Source of the DNA: Plasmopara viticola | Lineage: Eukaryota > Oomycota > Peronosporomycetes > Peronosporales > Peronosporaceae | Direction: 5' to 3' | Assembly: GCA_001695595.3 (NCBI GenBank) | Contig: MBPM02000072.1 | Location: 390,809-454,808, forward strand | DNA length: 64,000 nucleotides | Shown: in pieces, positions 1 to 10,863 of the stretch | How the letters are laid out: the number at the start of each line of letters is the position of its first letter | Position numbering within the stretch: the first letter of the stretch is position 1 | Position numbers and translations under genes: made by a program | Notes under the pieces: generated by a model | What the model saw: only the letters and a program-made list of their open reading frames with translations | What the model was told of the DNA's origin: nothing | Databases searched by the model: none

Positions 1-826
1 GTTCTGCGATAATTTGGGGCGTCACCTGTTAATAGCAACACTTAAAACCTCCGTCATTCATCACACAACAAACGCAGGACAGATTACATACCGAGTACCA
101 GCTTTCGTGGTCGAGCTGGATATTTTCGTCAAATTTTTCAAACAGCGTGTGCCTTTGCACGTAAAACTTGACAACATCCTTTGGGACTGCAAGCAATTAG
201 TTGTAACTACTGAACACGCCTAGATGATTTGCATCCATACGTCAAAACGTACCTGGATACCTGATTTTCTTTGCCTTGTGAGAGGTTTTGTCTTGCTTGG
301 CATTGCAGATTACACTCTGCTCCCGCGGTTTGGCGTCTTCAACGATCTCTACTTGCTGTACAACACGCTCCGCTACTTCTCCGTCCGAATCATAGACCAC
401 ACGAACTTTGTCAACGACAGTTGTCACCAGTAGTGGCGAATTCCGTCTATCGATTACTTTCTCGTCTAATGCATCACTAACATTCCCCTTTTCCTCATCA
501 AAATCCAATTGTCCCCGTTCCGATGAACAAGTTTCGCTTCCACCACCATCAGCCTCTTTCGTATCAAAAAGCTGTTCACGTTCCTGACGTGATCGCTTAC
601 GTGTTTTCGATATCTTGGACCTCGAACTACCGCCAAAAGTGAGAGGTAAACTTCCCACCATTCCCGCTGCCTTCATTTCCTCTTTCAGTTGATCGCGTGC
701 AGCTTTGTATAGGTCCATGCACGAATCTCCTTGCTCCACCTCGACTTCGTCACCATCCAGTCTACGCTTTTTCTTTTCTTTTCTATTCTTCTCAAGCTGC
801 AAGCACACCGACAATTGCATCACCAT
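1..826 (-). CDS. TGS1: Trimethylguanosine synthase, N-terminal part (3' end outside window)
   Basis: TGS1 hypermethylates the m7G cap of snRNAs and snoRNAs to m2,2,7G in the nucleus. I splice three exons: 826-253, 186-92 and 25-1, with two 66-base introns (donors GTACGT and GTATGT, acceptors GCAG and ACAG) that keep the frame. Exon 1 encodes a Lys/Arg- and acid-rich tail with a LPLTFGG motif. Exons 2-3 read KFYVQRHTLFEKFDENIQLD, then HESWYSVTPQIIAE, which matches the TGS1 family signature (WxQRYxLFxxFDxGIxLDxEGWFSVTPExIA) just before the methyltransferase fold. The catalytic domain lies beyond base 1. The start is the ATG at 826; the in-frame GTG at 832 is not a likely start, and a later Met could also serve. 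It is divergent from the HRD3-like gene, 199 bases away. Family is confident; the N-terminus is less so. Confidence 0.86.
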
Positions 827-1025
827 GCGCACATTTTTATTAGCATTTCAGTCCATACACTGTTAATTCAATCATTCACATTCTACCTCGTGGGCCGGCG
901 TCTTGCGGCTGCGCAGTCGCACTTCCGTGACCAGCACCATGATCGATTTCTAACGCCTATTTATTGGCTATTAAATCTAGCGATTTCCACCAATCCAAAC
1001 ACAGTAAAGCTATCATTATATCTCG
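827..1025. promoter_or_regulatory. Shared promoter region between TGS1 (-) and the HRD3-like gene (+)
   Basis: The 199 bases between two divergent start codons carry an ATTGG box (about 964-968) and a CCAAT box (about 990-994), one in each orientation. No TATA box is evident. The element calls are by pattern only. Confidence 0.4.
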
Positions 1026-4000
1026 ATGCGCGTCTTCAACGTGATAGTGAGACTTGTAGCAGCGTTATCGAGTTCAAGCGCACAAGTGCAAGACGTCACA
1101 TGGCTTACAGGCTCTTCTTTGACGACGTGGCATGCTATATCCGCGCCATCCGTGTGCATACTCGACCTTTTCCATTTTGGAGTTCGATTTTCCGCATTTC
1201 CATTCAAACCGCAAGATGTTTTCAAGTGGCAATTGATTGCTAGACGGGTAAAAGGGTGGAGACCTGGTACTATTGTAGCCTCCGATCAATTAAAAGTAGC
1301 ACCATTGACTCGGAAAGCGAGCGAGCAGAAAGCTGAAAAGGAGTCAGATAAATTAGGCGAAGAAGGACTGAAATGTGCAGTTGATGCCGAGTTTTGTATT
1401 CCAAAGCTAGTGGGCATTCGCTTGCCGAACGTTGATACGAAAAACTTGGAAGGGTCCTCATTGTTAAAAGACCACAGTATTGTGCTAAATTTTGAGCTTT
1501 CAACCAACCAACCTGATGCAAATACGAAGGACGAGATCGATGGCTGGGTAATGTTTACTGAATATATTGGAGATGAGCTGGAAGGCACGTGGTCAGATGA
1601 TGGACGCGAGTTGGTCATTCGAATCAAGGACATTGATGCAAAGAGAGTGAAACCTATGCGAGAGTTTATGCAAGGGCTGCTGCATACAACTATTGTCACT
1701 ACAGGAAAGGAAGCAAGTCGAGGTGGTCAGAAAACGAATATGTACATGTATGAAGGGTTGCAGAATTTACGGATTGAGCTGGACGGTGTTTATGCGATTG
1801 GACTTTTGCTTCATGATAAAGTGATCCTTTGGTCACCGGAGGTCTCGGTTGTGCCGTGCGATACATCGTTTCTTGTGTTGAATCCCATGCGTGCTACTGC
1901 ACATAGTACGGAGGGCATTATGGGTGAAGCGCTCAATGACATAAAGCCTAGTTATGCTATTGATGGAGTGTTGACGCATGGAGGCGAAGAAGCGTTTATG
2001 CTACCGCATACTTCGTTTCACATCGACACCCCTGGCTCCTGGAGTTTAACTTTTTGGGTCTTCTTGATTGAGGATTCTACGGGCAATTTTCGAACGTTGT
2101 TTTTTAATGGGAATGGTGAAAATCAGCAGCGGACACCGTCGGCTTGGTGGAAACCAAACGAGCGTCGACTTGTATTGCGAGTAAGTACAATCAATAGTGC
2201 CGACATTGGACTGGAAAGCAACGGCGAGCTACCTTTAAATGAATGGGTCTACATGGGCTTTACATTTGTAAACTGCTCTGACGCCACGACGCACGAAGCA
2301 TGTCCATCTAAGAAAAGCAATAATAGCTGGTACTACTCGTATTCTCTTTACATCGATGGATTGCTCGATACGGAGGTACACGTTCATGAACCTGTAATTG
2401 CAAACACTGGTCCCTTGTACATTGGCAAAGGACCGTGGACAGATGGAATGCGTGGTTTCACGAGCAACTTGAAAGTATTCTCAGCTCCAATCTCTTCTGA
2501 GGAACATCGCAAACTGTACTTTTCAAAGAGGCACTTGCACAAAAACTTTACGGATTGTCGCCCAAATTTGGCATTTGAAGCCGAGATGAAGGACCCAGCA
2601 ATGCAGATATCCTACTTATCCCAGTGCTTTGATTCTAGATCCAATTATCTCGACAGAAGTTCGGATTATAACAATGATTTCGCACCTGGGAAATTAATCT
2701 CAGTTACAGATTTATGCGATCCCGATGCCTGGGATTTGCTTGTGGTAGCTGCTGACAACGGGCATCCAACAGCGTGTCGAGAAGTCGGTCAAGCATACTT
2801 GTATGGAGTATTTGAAGCTCGACATCAATGCTCAGCATCAGTGTCTGTTCGGCAAAATTTGACCCTTGCAGGAAAGTTCCTTGCTCACGCGTTCCGTCGT
2901 GGAGTGTATAGCACTGGAAAGTCTCTGGCGCTCTTGCTCGCAGTAGCGAGTGAGACTGAAATGTTTGATGGCGACCACCTCGACTTGCTGTCAACGGGCC
3001 TTTTACATTTCGCTGCAGCCAGTGGTGAGAAAGATGCGTTTGCGATGCTAGGGCATCGATATAGTATGATTGATGTGGAAATCGCGACATATTGCTATCG
3101 TCACGCGGCTGATGAAGCGGCAAAGGACTACCACCAGCTTGGGAAACAACCGCTGCATGAAATGACGCGACTGTATGACTCGTATGAAAGAGATATCACG
3201 GTAGGCGAGCGAGGAGACGATGATGAGTTGATTCAGTTTCAGAAGCTACGCGCTGATCGTGGCGACGTTGAGGCGATGGTAGCCATGGGGGACCTTTACT
3301 ACTGGGGGGCTCATGGAGTCTTGCGGGATCATGAGCAAGCATACAAGTATTTTCATCAAGCAGCTACTGCAGGCGATGTCAATGCTCAGTCAGCAGTGGC
3401 TGGAATGCTTTTAAAAGGGGAAGGAATTGCTCAAGACAATTTGACGGCTATCGAGTGGTACGAAAAAGCTTCAAGAAAAAATCATACGCGAGCATTAAAC
3501 GGATTAGGCTTTATCCATTTTCATGGTAGCGGCGGCGTTGCTGAGAACAAGACGCTTGCACTTGAATACTTTGAGCGTGCTACAGCAAATGGAGTCGATG
3601 GTGACAGCATTTATAACGCTGGGCATTGTCATGCTATGGGACTTGGTACAAGTGCGAACATCAGTCGTGCAATGCAATATTTCGAGCTAGCTGCTAGCAA
3701 ATTCGGCCACTTTGATGCCATCTTCAAACTTGGCAAGATTTATTACACAGGGGTACCAATGGAAGTGTCACGAGATTGTAAGAAGGCTCTTGAATACTTG
3801 AAAGCAGCATCTAATAGTGGGCAATGGGGTTACGTCGTGAGAAGAGGCTTTACTTTATACACCAACAGTGAGTTTGAGCGTGCTGCCGTAGTGTATCATG
3901 AAGCACGTGAGCTTGGGTATCCCGTGGCAACCAGCAATTTAGCTTTCCTCTATGACCAGCATCTTTTGCAACAAGGAAGTGTGGCAAGCGAGCGGCGAGC

Positions 4001-4514
4001 GCTGAAGTATTTGTTGTTGGCAAATAAGGAAAATGGCGACAAAGAAACTCTTGTGCGTATTGGAGATTATCATTACTACGGACTGGCTGGATTGCGTCAA
4101 GACCCAATAGTCGCTCTTAGATGGTACAGTCGTGCTAGCGCTGAGGATGCCGCTGTCGGCGCTTTTAATGTTGGTCAAATGTATGAGTTTGGCGATGGTG
4201 TCGAAGCTCATTTAGAACGTGCACATCGGTATTATAATCGAGCATTGGAGCTTGCGGCTGAAAATACGGAAAGGCAGATGGCTATTCACTTTGCTTTAGC
4301 CAGACTTGTCATCCGTAGCTGGTTGCACACCACTTTTCTAGATAAAATTTTCGATCTTGGTGGATCAATTTTGAAATCGAGCAATGTAGCTAAAGACTCA
4401 ACGGGGATGTTTAATGCGACCATGAGCTACTCTGCTGGTGTGTTTTTCATGTTGATCACCACAGTAGCGATCTTCTGTTTCTCGATCGGTTGGTGGTATT
4501 TTCACTTTAAATAA
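1026..4514 (+). CDS. HRD3: SEL1L/HRD3-like ER-associated degradation protein with N-terminal LamG-like domain
   Basis: Intact single-exon frame of 1162 residues. It starts with a hydrophobic leader (about residues 1-20, ending in SSSSAQ), so the bulk should face the ER lumen. Residues about 335-500 look like a concanavalin/LamG jelly roll (GSWSLTFWVF, LNEWVYMGFTF, LYIDGLLDTEV, GPLYIGKGPW). From about 563 to 1110 there are many Sel1 repeats, for example AMGDLYYWG, EWYEKASRKNHTRALNGLG and ALEYLKAASNSGQ. One transmembrane segment closes the protein (about 1136-1160, ending WWYFHFK). This is the layout of SEL1L/Hrd3, the luminal partner of the HRD1 ubiquitin ligase that recruits misfolded glycoproteins. 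The LamG-like part is not typical of yeast or animal members. It converges on WDR24 with only 39 bases between stop codons. Confidence 0.85.
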   Translation: MRVFNVIVRLVAALSSSSAQVQDVTWLTGSSLTTWHAISAPSVCILDLFHFGVRFSAFPFKPQDVFKWQLIARRVKGWRPGTIVASDQLKVAPLTRKASEQKAEKESDKLGEEGLKCAVDAEFCIPKLVGIRLPNVDTKNLEGSSLLKDHSIVLNFELSTNQPDANTKDEIDGWVMFTEYIGDELEGTWSDDGRELVIRIKDIDAKRVKPMREFMQGLLHTTIVTTGKEASRGGQKTNMYMYEGLQNLRIELDGVYAIGLLLHDKVILWSPEVSVVPCDTSFLVLNPMRATAHSTEGIMGEALNDIKPSYAIDGVLTHGGEEAFMLPHTSFHIDTPGSWSLTFWVFLIEDSTGNFRTLFFNGNGENQQRTPSAWWKPNERRLVLRVSTINSADIGLESNGELPLNEWVYMGFTFVNCSDATTHEACPSKKSNNSWYYSYSLYIDGLLDTEVHVHEPVIANTGPLYIGKGPWTDGMRGFTSNLKVFSAPISSEEHRKLYFSKRHLHKNFTDCRPNLAFEAEMKDPAMQISYLSQCFDSRSNYLDRSSDYNNDFAPGKLISVTDLCDPDAWDLLVVAADNGHPTACREVGQAYLYGVFEARHQCSASVSVRQNLTLAGKFLAHAFRRGVYSTGKSLALLLAVASETEMFDGDHLDLLSTGLLHFAAASGEKDAFAMLGHRYSMIDVEIATYCYRHAADEAAKDYHQLGKQPLHEMTRLYDSYERDITVGERGDDDELIQFQKLRADRGDVEAMVAMGDLYYWGAHGVLRDHEQAYKYFHQAATAGDVNAQSAVAGMLLKGEGIAQDNLTAIEWYEKASRKNHTRALNGLGFIHFHGSGGVAENKTLALEYFERATANGVDGDSIYNAGHCHAMGLGTSANISRAMQYFELAASKFGHFDAIFKLGKIYYTGVPMEVSRDCKKALEYLKAASNSGQWGYVVRRGFTLYTNSEFERAAVVYHEARELGYPVATSNLAFLYDQHLLQQGSVASERRALKYLLLANKENGDKETLVRIGDYHYYGLAGLRQDPIVALRWYSRASAEDAAVGAFNVGQMYEFGDGVEAHLERAHRYYNRALELAAENTERQMAIHFALARLVIRSWLHTTFLDKIFDLGGSILKSSNVAKDSTGMFNATMSYSAGVFFMLITTVAIFCFSIGWWYFHFK

Positions 4515-4553
4515 TTCTTTAAATGTCCGTCACTAAAAACAACAAGTTCTGCC

Positions 4554-7500
4554 TCACTTTTTCGTGCCAGCTTTCCCCAAATTTAACGAGCAGTGGTGCG
4601 AGCAGCCAGTGGGACAAACCGTCTCGTGTTCAAACCATTCTGTCAGGTGATCCAAGTGACCACCGTGTGCACACACGGGACACCAGACGTAGAGACCGCG
4701 TACAGGCAATTGACTACCAATAGACGAGATATCAAGAGTATTATGTACGAACAAGTAACGTACGGTCAAACGTAGTGCTTACCAGATGGAGCATAGCGTA
4801 GCAGGATTACTGCAATGCGTACATAAAGTGGGTGGCATACCGAGTTCGCTGGAACCAGAAGACTCGAGAGGTTTCGAGCATCTCGCGCAATTGAAATAAA
4901 CGCTCGTGGATTTCTTCAATGATATTCACACGCCCATTCAGCTTGACAGTTTAAGCAGGATTGACATAAAGATAAACTTTGACTTACCATGTTCATCTGT
5001 CGAATGGATTGGTCCGAGCAGTTTGTGATTAGCTCATTTGCTGTCGTGTATATTCGCAGCTGGTGGAGAAGATCGATGTAATGCATGTAAATGTGTTGCA
5101 GCCACACCTTTCCCATCACTTTCTCGACATTAGTCACTTTTCCAACGACAATGACAATGGCGACACATGATTGCAAATCACCGATTTCCGTGTAATATTC
5201 GAGCAATTCCTTGAGTACGTCATCGCGTAGATGACCTAGATCGCCCATGACAGCACTCCCGTTCATGATCATCGATGAATTTCCACGTACATTTGTCATT
5301 CCGGAGATTCCATTGCGGTCGCCACCTTCTCGTCCGTTTTCACTGGAATGTCGTCCCATAGGATCGTACGGATACGGATCAAATGCTTCCATTGCTTGTG
5401 GATTGACATGGTCGAGTTGTTCAAGCAGCATAGACGTCTCGCTGGCGTTATTAATGTGACTGTGGTTCGCGTGACTGTGGCCATGTTGATCGAAGTCGTC
5501 GACTATGTGTTTGTCAACTCTCTGCCCAAAATGCATCGCTTGACTGTCATGGATCCTTTTACTAGATAAACGCTCATGGTTTACCTCGTCGACGTCTTCG
5601 TCTAGCATCACGCCGTGGCCAGCCGTTCGTTTACTATCGCCTCTCTGATCATGCGTTGATCTTGTAGCATCTGCTTGCTCGTTGGCGTACAAAACCTCCA
5701 AAATGCGCCACATTTGACACAAGTGCGAGTTACCAGTGACTAGTGCTGCCAAAGCATTATGCGCACACATTTGGGCAAAACTTACTCGACTTTTTGAGTT
5801 CACTAGCTCAGCGCCGTTCAAAGTGCTAGTGCCATTTTTGATGTAAGGTGCTTCTTCAGGAAAAAGCATGTAGTGCTTGGCTAGGAATCGAAACGTGTGC
5901 TCATCGAACCCAAACGACTCTTTCAAATGCTGGCTCTGCTCAAATTGAGCTCGCAATGCTTCAACTTGCTTTTCCGCTTGCACGTACTCGCTTTCATCCC
6001 CTAAAAAGATTTTCTCAAGCTGGCTGGCACTGATGTTTTGTAGTGTCACCAGCCCAACTTGCGCACGTGGTATTCCTGTTTCAGACATCACAGGAGTGAT
6101 GGGTGATCCAGATGCTAGGGAAGCCGACACGCTTGACACAGAAACAAAGTTCCCGTCAGAGTGCACATTTCCAATTGCCCCGTTGCTTCCGTTCCCCTGC
6201 AATGCCAACAAGTTTGGCTGCGACGAAAACGCAGGACCTGATGCTCGTGCAAATCCTCCTGATCTCGCTCCGCTTATTGCATTATAACTGCTGCTTCCTC
6301 CAGTAAATGACGCCCCGCCGGCTAAACTAGCTAAGTTTGCACCGCTGCCTCCTGACCTGCTCAATCCCTTGGGCGCTAGCGGAGGCTGTTGAGCGAAGGA
6401 CCAAGATGTAGTGCGTGACGATGGCTGTTCCTGAATCGCTCCAAAATTCGCATCTTCGGGGCTCCCAAAACTACTGTGATAAGGACTCAATGACATTGTG
6501 AGAAGACCGTGACCCGGTTTTCGATCACCTCTTGAAATACCGAAAGATGGTGACGATAAAGTCTCTCCTGCTACAGTAAATAGCAAACTGCCCAAGGAAA
6601 AGTGACGATGAATTTTCAAAGATGCACACGATCGGTCTACAACAATGAGATAGTAGAGGTAAGAAAGTTGATTTTTTTTCAAAACCAAGAAAGAGACTGT
6701 ACCGATGTAGTCATGGGAGAACGCGATCTGTCCCTTTGAGTTAAGAGCAAGCGCAACGCTCGGAAGCGCTTGATGTAGTTTAAACGAATCAGCGAGCGAA
6801 TGGAGCTTGAGAGTACCATCTTTCGAGCAAGCTAACATGTGCTGCCAATAATCATGCCCTTCCCAATCACCGGGAATCTCTGGCTGCCCAAAATTTGGAG
6901 ACACGGGTGTATCCATCCATGAAATGCCCGATGCAATATCTGAGTGGCCTTTCATGGACGCAACGGGGATGAATGGTCGCTTAGTGTCCCAAACATGAAT
7001 ACTATTGTCCATGAGCGAGGCACTCGTTGCAATATGCGTGACGCAAGTTGGTCGCCAGGCCACACGCCCCACGCTCGCAATGGTTTGTATCGTTTGTTTC
7101 GGTTGCCGAACATCTCGCAGTCCCCAAATCTTCACATAGCGGTCCCGTCCACCCGTAGCCAATACATTCGCATCCGTGGGGTGCCAATCAATGCTCAAGA
7201 CCAATCCTTTGTGCGCTGTGAACTTTACTTCTGGCTGCGCATTTTTGCGGATATCCCACACTTGCACAATACCGTTTTCAAATGCAGCAGCAAACTTGTT
7301 GGGATGGAACGGACTCGCGCGCACATCGCGCACACTTTCCGACTTTGGCTGGTACGTCGCCATGACTTTTCCCCCGCGTTTATCCTGCACGTTCGTGCCT
7401 TTGAGCAACATATTGTAAGAAAAAGGAGCAAACGACGTGTCACATACCCAGAGTTTGACCGTGCCATCCTGTGAGCCACTAATGAGGACGTTCCAGTCCG

Positions 7501-8046
7501 ATGTGTGCCAGCAAATGCGGTTCACTGCGCGTCGATGTCCGTTCAACACTCGCTCTGGCAATCACAACCATGAGACACGCACCGTAAATGGTCTCACTCC
7601 TTACAACAACTCGTCTCACCTTGGACATGTTTGTAGCCCTCGCGCTCCAAGTTCCAAATCACCACGGCCCCGTTCGTAGCTGCCGTGGCCAATAAATAGT
7701 CGGACTCTGGTCATAGAGTACGTGTCAACCAACCTAAACAACAAGAAAGCCGTGTTCAAGGACGTACGTGGATGCCAACGAATGTCATTCGTGCTAAAGT
7801 TCAGGCTCGGTTTTCCTGCAACGCGCAAATTGCGTTTTTCCGTAAAGCCAGAGGCTTCCAGCGCCACGACTTTGAGCACTAAACAGGACAGTGAGCGACG
7901 GATAAGATGCTCAAAGGTGGACACAAATCACCGTCTCGGCCACCCACAGCTACAAGTCGATTGTTTGGAGACGTAGACAGTGCATTCAAAGGGCCATTAA
8001 AGTCCATGGAGGCGCGAACACTCGCGGCGGCGCGCTGCTCGGTCAT
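4554..8046 (-). CDS. WDR24: WDR24, GATOR2 complex WD40/RING protein
   Basis: Eight exons join into one frame of 1013 residues: 8046-7932, 7878-7768, 7706-7620, 7554-7448, 7384-6703, 6636-4988, 4913-4783, 4713-4554. Introns are 53-74 bases with GT/AG ends. GATOR2 opposes GATOR1 at the lysosome or vacuole so that amino acids can activate TORC1. The N-terminal WD40 propeller reads DYLLATAATNGAVVIWNLER, VLISGSQDGTVKLW, SESVRDVRASPFHPNKFAAA and VLATGGRDRYVKIWGLRDVR, close to animal WDR24. A low-complexity linker rich in Ser, Gly and Ala follows. The C-terminus has the helical LKELLEYYTEIGDLQSCVAI block and a Cys/His RING-like module (NCARC, LCTHC, CSIC, VWCPVCAHGGH, CPTGC). The start is the ATG at 8046; the frame extends upstream only to a TTG. 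Two introns (7447-7385 and 6702-6637) lack stops and are multiples of three, so a naive reading keeps them. Confidence 0.93.
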
Positions 8047-9354
8047 GGTGCGGACTGCAATCTGATGGGCAACGTTTTTCAGCCAATCCAAACGCTGCTA
8101 CCAGATCTACTTCGAATCTCAATGTATTATAAAACGGGCTGCAACGAAGGATCTGCTTTATGTGGCAAAGTGAAGGACGCGGCACTGCATTGTAGTATAT
8201 AAACAAAGAAAGAGTGGGCAAATGCTTGAAGCAGCGCAGGTGGCTTTCGTAATTGCGTGCATCTCCCTTCAGCCGTTACTGTATTAGAAGAGTCCAAAGA
8301 TCGCAGAGCACTAATGAAACGTGGAACAATCTTGCATCCGCCAAAGTGGCCCCATTATTCGACTTGACAAGTCGTACACTTATTCATTTGCTCGCTTAGC
8401 TATGGGCGTGTGCCACAGTTCGTGCACTAACACTAGCAGTCTTGAGTTCTACGACGCGTGGGGGCATCAGGTCCGTCTTCTGTCTCACCCTCACTTGGGT
8501 GTATCTAAAACATGTAAACGCTAACACCTCGTTTAGCCGATTCGGCGTCCGTACAAGGCCAATGGCTACAACAAAGATGATACCAAGCTCTGGATGTGCA
8601 AACGCGGCTGTTGTTCCGTCCGTTGGAAACTTGATTATGCTGGTACGCAATGAAAGGAGAGAGAGATACGAGCGCACAATGCTAATCAGTTTCGTTCGTA
8701 TGTCGTCCTATCCATCATAGAGTTTCAAAGTTTTTTCAAGTACGTCGAAGTGTCTCCGTATGTAATCCTGCAGGACAAGACACGGCAATGCGACTGCGTC
8801 TTGTGTCGCGGAATGTCAAACGCGTCACCACCCGAAAGGCGTTGGAACGGACCATTACTGCTTAAAAAGGGTGGCAACCGAAACTGTCACAAGTACGGAA
8901 TTAAAACCATTTAATTAAAAGTTAAAATTACCTGTTATTGCCTACTAGTCTTTTGCGATCGACATTAAAACAGTACATGGAAATGTCGGATTGCGCACGA
9001 GACCTCGCAACAGATTTGGTAGAAAAGGCAAGCAAGTACATTCCCACCCCGCTGACGTGGCTGGCCTTTCATACACGCACGACTCACATTTAACACAAAG
9101 GTCTAAAAAACCCAAAAAGTACTGCATTGTGGCAATTTAACCAATCAAACGCTTTCAAAGTGCGGCGAATAAATATATTGACGCGACCTCTGCGCTGCCA
9201 ATGTCGCGCTCCACCTGGCACTCTCTCCTGTCGAAAGTGGACCTTGGAAACACTTGGTACATCCCTTCGCTCCCCCTTATCACGATCCGATATGTATATT
9301 AAAAAGTCTAAACGTACACGCACCATTTCGTCACAGATACAGACTACGTGTTAC
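8047..9354. other. Intergenic stretch between WDR24 and the coiled-coil gene
   Basis: The WDR24 promoter side holds an inverted CCAAT box (plus-strand AGCCAATCC near 8081-8089). Overlapping open frames occur at about 8396-8720 on both strands, but neither has a recognisable domain. The minus-strand frame has an intron-like joint near 8520-8550. I do not call a gene here. Confidence 0.4.
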
Positions 9355-10863
9355 TCATATCGACACCGAACGTGCGAATACAGCCACCTGCTCCTGTAAT
9401 TTTGTCGCCATCTGTGCATGGGCGCGCTCAGCAGCTTCTTGATCTTTTGTGAGCTTGAGCTGCCATTTCTCAATGCCCTCAAGCTTCTGAATCACCAGTC
9501 GCTGCAACAAAATGAGGACATTCTCTGCCGTGTGCAAGTTGCGCATCCCTTCAATCGAGAGCGCACTATGCGGATCGTAATGCGTCCGAGAACGTCGCGC
9601 AAAGTCCGACACGGGCAGTGGAAACTTTGGCGGTCGTACGTGCGTCAATTTAGACGCAAACGATTCGTATCGACGCCGTGCCTCGGGCTGGATCACATGA
9701 CACGCTTGTTCAATCAAATGACCCGCTTCTACAGCCAGTGGATACGAATTGATTGCAAATTCGCGTATGCTACCCGAATAATTTGGTGACACGACCGCAG
9801 CCAATGCAACACGAAGCAAATGCAAGGCTTTGCGATACATTTCCTCGACGCGGTCTGCCTGCTTCTTGACACTTGCCACAGCCTTGATTTCGCTCGAGAA
9901 GCTCGCAATTCGTGCGTGTAGATCCAGCACGGCCGGCATCTCGACAGCCTGAAACAAATTATTCAAAATGTCTTCTTTTTCGCGCTCGAGCATCACGAGC
10001 TCTTCCTGTGCATCCTCCCAACCGGAACTCATCCGCATGTTTAGCATTGGTCCACTGCAATCGCTGCAACTGAAGTCTCGTGTGTCGTCCAGACCGCCCA
10101 GTCCACTAAAGACACTGTTGCCAGTATTGGCAAAGTTGTTACCCGATACGCCATGAACGTTACTCACATTGACGATCGCCGTGCCGTTTTGCGTAATTGT
10201 TCCAAGTGACGTCGCTGATATGGCCGTGCTCTGTCGCTCAAGTCGCAATAGCTCCTCGTCTACGACTACTGACTCGCTGAGTTTCTCACATAATTTGGAG
10301 CGCAGCTTCGCCATTTTGGCAGCTTTGTTAATGGTAAAGACACGACGAAAGCCGCCGCGTTCTTGTTTCTCCATCTTGTCCAACAGTTCCTTTTGCACAT
10401 GAATCATGTGGGCCGAGCTTTTCTTGGCTTGACGCAACTCGTTCTTGACTTGCACAGCGTCTCCGGCACCGGCAAATTGCAGGTCCATCTGCGACGCGCG
10501 CACAATGCGTTCAATCTCCTGGTTCACTTGCTCGTACTTGTGCAACAGTCGACGGTCCAGCACCACATCGCTCGAGAGGGTTGGTGGAAGCGATGACCGC
10601 ATGTGACTGTCCGTCTCAGCGCGCGAGCGCCCGCCCACACGCGCGCTGGCAATGCGTCCCGTCTCACTCTCGGGCCGGCGGGGCACTGACTTGCTATTGC
10701 TTCGCAGCGTCGTGTCCTTCCAGCGATGCAGAAGAACGGACGCGCTGCTGGACACGACAGCGCCAGTGGTGGGATTCGTCGCGCTCGATCTCGAGCTCGA
10801 GGCCCGGGTCCGGGCCTTGCTACTGCTCGCGCCACCGTCTTCGCTCGCAGGCCGCCTCCCCAT
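9355..10863 (-). CDS. Coiled-coil protein of unknown function
   Basis: Intact single-exon frame of 502 residues from the ATG at 10863. An open frame continues upstream, but it would add an unrelated hydrophobic stretch. Residues 1-110 are low-complexity, Ser-, Arg- and Ala-rich, and probably disordered. The remainder is mostly helical with charged heptad-like blocks: LHKYEQVNQEIERIVRAS, then KNELRQAKKSSAHMIHVQKE, and a final part that includes LQRLVIQKLEGIEKWQLKL. A short linker with CSDCSG sits near the middle. There is no membrane segment or signal peptide. I do not recognise a named family; a structural or scaffold role is possible but is inference only. It lies in tandem behind WDR24. Confidence 0.72.
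   Translation of the reverse strand: MGRRPASEDGGASSSKARTRASSSRSSATNPTTGAVVSSSASVLLHRWKDTTLRSNSKSVPRRPESETGRIASARVGGRSRAETDSHMRSSLPPTLSSDVVLDRRLLHKYEQVNQEIERIVRASQMDLQFAGAGDAVQVKNELRQAKKSSAHMIHVQKELLDKMEKQERGGFRRVFTINKAAKMAKLRSKLCEKLSESVVVDEELLRLERQSTAISATSLGTITQNGTAIVNVSNVHGVSGNNFANTGNSVFSGLGGLDDTRDFSCSDCSGPMLNMRMSSGWEDAQEELVMLEREKEDILNNLFQAVEMPAVLDLHARIASFSSEIKAVASVKKQADRVEEMYRKALHLLRVALAAVVSPNYSGSIREFAINSYPLAVEAGHLIEQACHVIQPEARRRYESFASKLTHVRPPKFPLPVSDFARRSRTHYDPHSALSIEGMRNLHTAENVLILLQRLVIQKLEGIEKWQLKLTKDQEAAERAHAQMATKLQEQVAVFARSVSI

Noticed and set aside
731..1243. 170-codon plus-strand frame across the TGS1/HRD3 promoter
   Set aside because: It overlaps the starts of two well supported genes and has no protein character.
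8396..8720. Overlapping open frames on both strands
   Set aside because: Neither shows a known domain. The minus frame needs a doubtful splice, and one is likely the shadow of the other or both are chance.
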